From Bacillus sp. FJAT-27264 (lineage in GTDB: Bacteria > Bacillota > Bacilli > Paenibacillales > Paenibacillaceae), in assembly GCF_001682855.1 (NCBI RefSeq), contig NZ_MAQW01000030.1, forward strand, positions 335,968 to 389,783: 53,816 nucleotides of DNA. Reading direction: 5' to 3'. Positions 52,024 through 53,816 of this stretch are shown piece after piece (the first letter of the stretch is position 1; the number at the start of each line of letters is the position of its first letter). A program made the translations under genes and the position numbers. The notes under the pieces were generated by a model, which saw only the letters and a list, made by a program, of their open reading frames with translations, was not told where the DNA came from and made no database searches.

Positions 52024-52122
52024 GTTTTTAATAGTAGAACAAGCAATAGCGCCCGTCTGTGCAATCTATGAATCTTTTCTCAAAGCATGTCCTTACACCT
52101 ATTACATATGACCCACTTCCTG

Positions 52123-52128
52123 TATAAT
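52123..52128 (+). promoter_or_regulatory. -10 element before the second SLH gene
   Basis: Perfect TATAAT; ATTACA at 52101-52106 is a weak -35 at 16 bp. About 90 bp before the GTG start. Confidence 0.4.
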
Positions 52129-52218
52129 AATTCCTTGGAAATCCTTCTCTGCTCTTGATAGATGATAGATACTGAGAGTAGAAGAACAATGGATGAAGAT
52201 AGTGGAGGCGATGGGTAA

Positions 52219-53816
52219 GTGAAGGGGAAAAGTATTCGTTATGCGGCAGTCTGGTTGATGCTGCTTAGTCTGTTGTTTGGCGGGGTTGCTAATGCAGCTA
52301 CGGTTGTGCAGCAGAGCAGTTCATATGTTTTCGTTGATGTGAAGACTACATACTGGGCGAATGAAGCTATTGAGAGTATGGCTAGTCAGGGAATTATTAC
52401 CGGGAACCCGGATGGTACGTTTAAGCCTGAAGCGCCGATTACACGTGAGCAGCTGGCGAAGCTGATTACGTTGACGTTTGGTCTGGATTTGGTGGGAGCT
52501 GAGGAGCAGACGTTCTCTGATGTGTCCCCCTCTTCCTGGGCCTATAAATATGTGGAGTCCTCCAAGGACTACCTGACAGGCTACTTCCCTATGAAGGGCA
52601 AGCCGTTCTTTGATCCGCAGGCGAAGGCTACCCGTGAAGATGTGGCGGTAGCGCTGGTGCGGGCCATGGGTCTGGCTACTGAAGGTGTGGATGCGGAGAG
52701 CGCACTGCGCTGGAAGTTCAATGACTATGGTGATATTTCTCCGCAGCTTGCCCAAGAGGTGGCCGTGGCGGTGGACAAGAAGCTGATTCAAGGCTTCCCG
52801 GATGGAAGCTTCAAGCCGAGCGCTCCGATTAACAGAGCCTCTGTGGCTACGCTGCTGTATCGGGTGCTGAAGTCCTCTTACACCAATGCGAGCAAAGATG
52901 TACAATTGGATGTTCAGGTGCCTGCTAACGTATCCGAAGCGACGATCAAGATTACGGGCAAAGTCAATGCGGACGCCAAGGTGTACATTAATGAGGATGA
53001 AGTGGAGAACAACAACGGTTCTTTTGCGGAAGCCTACAGTTTGGATGAAGGGGAGAAAGTATACGAGTTTGTGTTCAAGGCTGTACTCCCTAACGGACGC
53101 TCCAAAATCGTAAAGAAACAGGTTACCTTCGAGACAACGGGACCGAAGCTGACCGTTCAAGCGCCTGATACGACCAATCAGCCATCCGCGCAAATCAGCG
53201 GTACGGTTAGAGACAGTAGTGATTCGCCTGCGACAGTATGGATCAACGATAAGGGTGTACATGTGTCTTATAACGGTGAGTGGAGTGCGGATATTCTTTT
53301 GAAAGAAGGAGTTAACAAGATCGTTGTGACTGCCAAGAATAAGTACGGTAAAACAGCAGTGGTGGAGAAGCAAATCACGTTCTCACTGGCTGGACCGAAT
53401 CTGGTAATTGATGCTACTCCTGAAAAGACGAATAAAAACACGATTACGCTTAGCGGTACGGCAACGGATAAGAACGACAATTCCCCGAAGATCTATATGA
53501 ATGACCAGCTGGTAGGCAGCTACGGTTCCTTCAACAAGACAGTTAATCTTAACGAAGGCGAGAATGTGTTTACCTTCAAGGCAACGAATAATATTGGCAA
53601 AAGCTCGGCAACGATCACCAAGAAAATTACCTTCTTGTCATACCGACCGGAGCTTGTACTGGATCTGGTACCAGAAACCAGCAGTGATGCCACCATCACC
53701 CTTAGCGGGACGGCGACAGATAACAATGACAGCTCTCCGAAGATCTATATGAATGATCAACTGGTAGGCAGCTACGGCTCCTTTAACAAGACAGTTACGC
53801 TTAAGGAAGGCGAGAA
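52219..53816 (+). CDS. SLH-domain surface protein with about 84-residue repeats (3' partial)
   Basis: The frame is open to the window end, at least 532 residues. GTG 52219 follows GGAGG (52204-52208). The signal peptide contains AVWLMLLSLLFGGVANA. Three SLH repeats come first, at about 38-90 (GNPDGTFKPEAPITREQLAK), 98-152 (TFSDVSPSSWAYKYVESSKD) and 170-217 (GFPDGSFKPSAPINRASVAT). Four Ig-like repeats of about 80 residues follow, such as LSGTATDKNDNSPKIYMNDQ and YGSFNKTVNLNEGENVFTF. The SLH repeats anchor it to the secondary cell-wall polymer, here at the N-terminus, the opposite of the protein at 30301. Long open frames on the other strand are shadows. Confidence 0.9.
   Translation, partial: MKGKSIRYAAVWLMLLSLLFGGVANAATVVQQSSSYVFVDVKTTYWANEAIESMASQGIITGNPDGTFKPEAPITREQLAKLITLTFGLDLVGAEEQTFSDVSPSSWAYKYVESSKDYLTGYFPMKGKPFFDPQAKATREDVAVALVRAMGLATEGVDAESALRWKFNDYGDISPQLAQEVAVAVDKKLIQGFPDGSFKPSAPINRASVATLLYRVLKSSYTNASKDVQLDVQVPANVSEATIKITGKVNADAKVYINEDEVENNNGSFAEAYSLDEGEKVYEFVFKAVLPNGRSKIVKKQVTFETTGPKLTVQAPDTTNQPSAQISGTVRDSSDSPATVWINDKGVHVSYNGEWSADILLKEGVNKIVVTAKNKYGKTAVVEKQITFSLAGPNLVIDATPEKTNKNTITLSGTATDKNDNSPKIYMNDQLVGSYGSFNKTVNLNEGENVFTFKATNNIGKSSATITKKITFLSYRPELVLDLVPETSSDATITLSGTATDNNDSSPKIYMNDQLVGSYGSFNKTVTLKEGE
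53449..53816 (+). repeat. 252-bp coding tandem repeats
   Basis: The stretch starting CTTAGCGGTACGGCAACGG (53449) recurs at 53701 with few, mostly silent, differences over about 116 bases, an exact 84-codon period. Identity stays high through YMNDQLVGSYGSFNKTV. More diverged copies lie upstream from about 52920, and the array continues beyond the window. Confidence 0.85.

Noticed and set aside
52321..53373. 350-codon minus-strand frame
   Set aside because: Shadow of the SLH/Ig-repeat protein, which has a signal peptide, SLH motifs and a ribosome binding site.

Overview
The window looks like chromosome of a spore-forming, Gram-positive Paenibacillus-type bacterium (Bacillales). The evidence is the tig-clpP-clpX-lonB-lonA-engB protein-quality block, a BclB-type exosporium collagen-like protein, S-layer-homology (SLH) proteins, many copper-amine-oxidase-N-like stalk domain proteins, an LTA-synthase-type sulfatase and strong AGGAGG ribosome binding sites. 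No prophage, insertion sequence, CRISPR array or rRNA is visible. One tRNA-Arg(TCT) is present.

Region 1 (about 1-8 kb) holds the 3' part of a giant G-X-T collagen-like gene with a BclB-type C-terminal domain, a GT2 glycosyltransferase directly behind it, a convergent SWIM/SNF2 helicase, an orphan CopZ-N-like iron-sulfur metallochaperone and a secreted stalk-domain protein. Region 2 (8-16.3 kb) is a phosphate-uptake and envelope region: a secreted stalk/beta-propeller-like protein behind a good PhoP-box candidate, then pstS-pstC-pstA without pstB or phoU, a MATE exporter and an LTA-synthase-family protein. Region 3 (16.4-29.4 kb) holds tRNA-Arg, a ysoA-position gene that seems to start at ATT, tig, clpP, clpX, ispG, a nuclease/winged-helix gene that seems to start at ATC behind a six-codon leader ORF and a terminator, then lonB, lonA, engB and an uncharacterised gene.

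Region 4 (29.4-52 kb) is an exopolysaccharide/cell-surface glycan locus. It runs: PHP tyrosine phosphatase, SLH protein, Wzz-like modulator, BY-kinase, UDP-GlcNAc 4,6-dehydratase, two secreted or membrane proteins of unknown role, phosphoglycosyl transferase, acetyltransferase, aminotransferase, glycosyltransferases, UDP-HexNAc dehydrogenase and epimerase, Wzy-like polymerase, acyltransferase, Wzx-like flippase, rmlA-rmlC-rmlB, and a YdcF-family protein. The dehydratase, aminotransferase, acetyltransferase and phosphoglycosyl transferase together predict a UDP-N,N'-diacetylbacillosamine-primed repeat unit. The TviB/WbpP pair predicts a HexNAc-uronic acid. Phosphatase, modulator and kinase would control export and length. 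From about 37.5 to 48.8 kb the DNA is visibly AT-richer than its flanks, as is common for exchangeable glycan cassettes.

Region 5 (52.2 kb to the end) is the 5' part of a second SLH protein with about 84-residue repeats that runs off the window.

The most unusual signals are the two genes with near-cognate ATT/ATC starts behind perfect Shine-Dalgarno sequences, the mini-ORF/terminator leader upstream of the nuclease-winged-helix gene, the pst cluster without its ATPase behind a PhoP-box-like repeat, a three-tier RNA hairpin before ispG, and an rml operon without rmlD.
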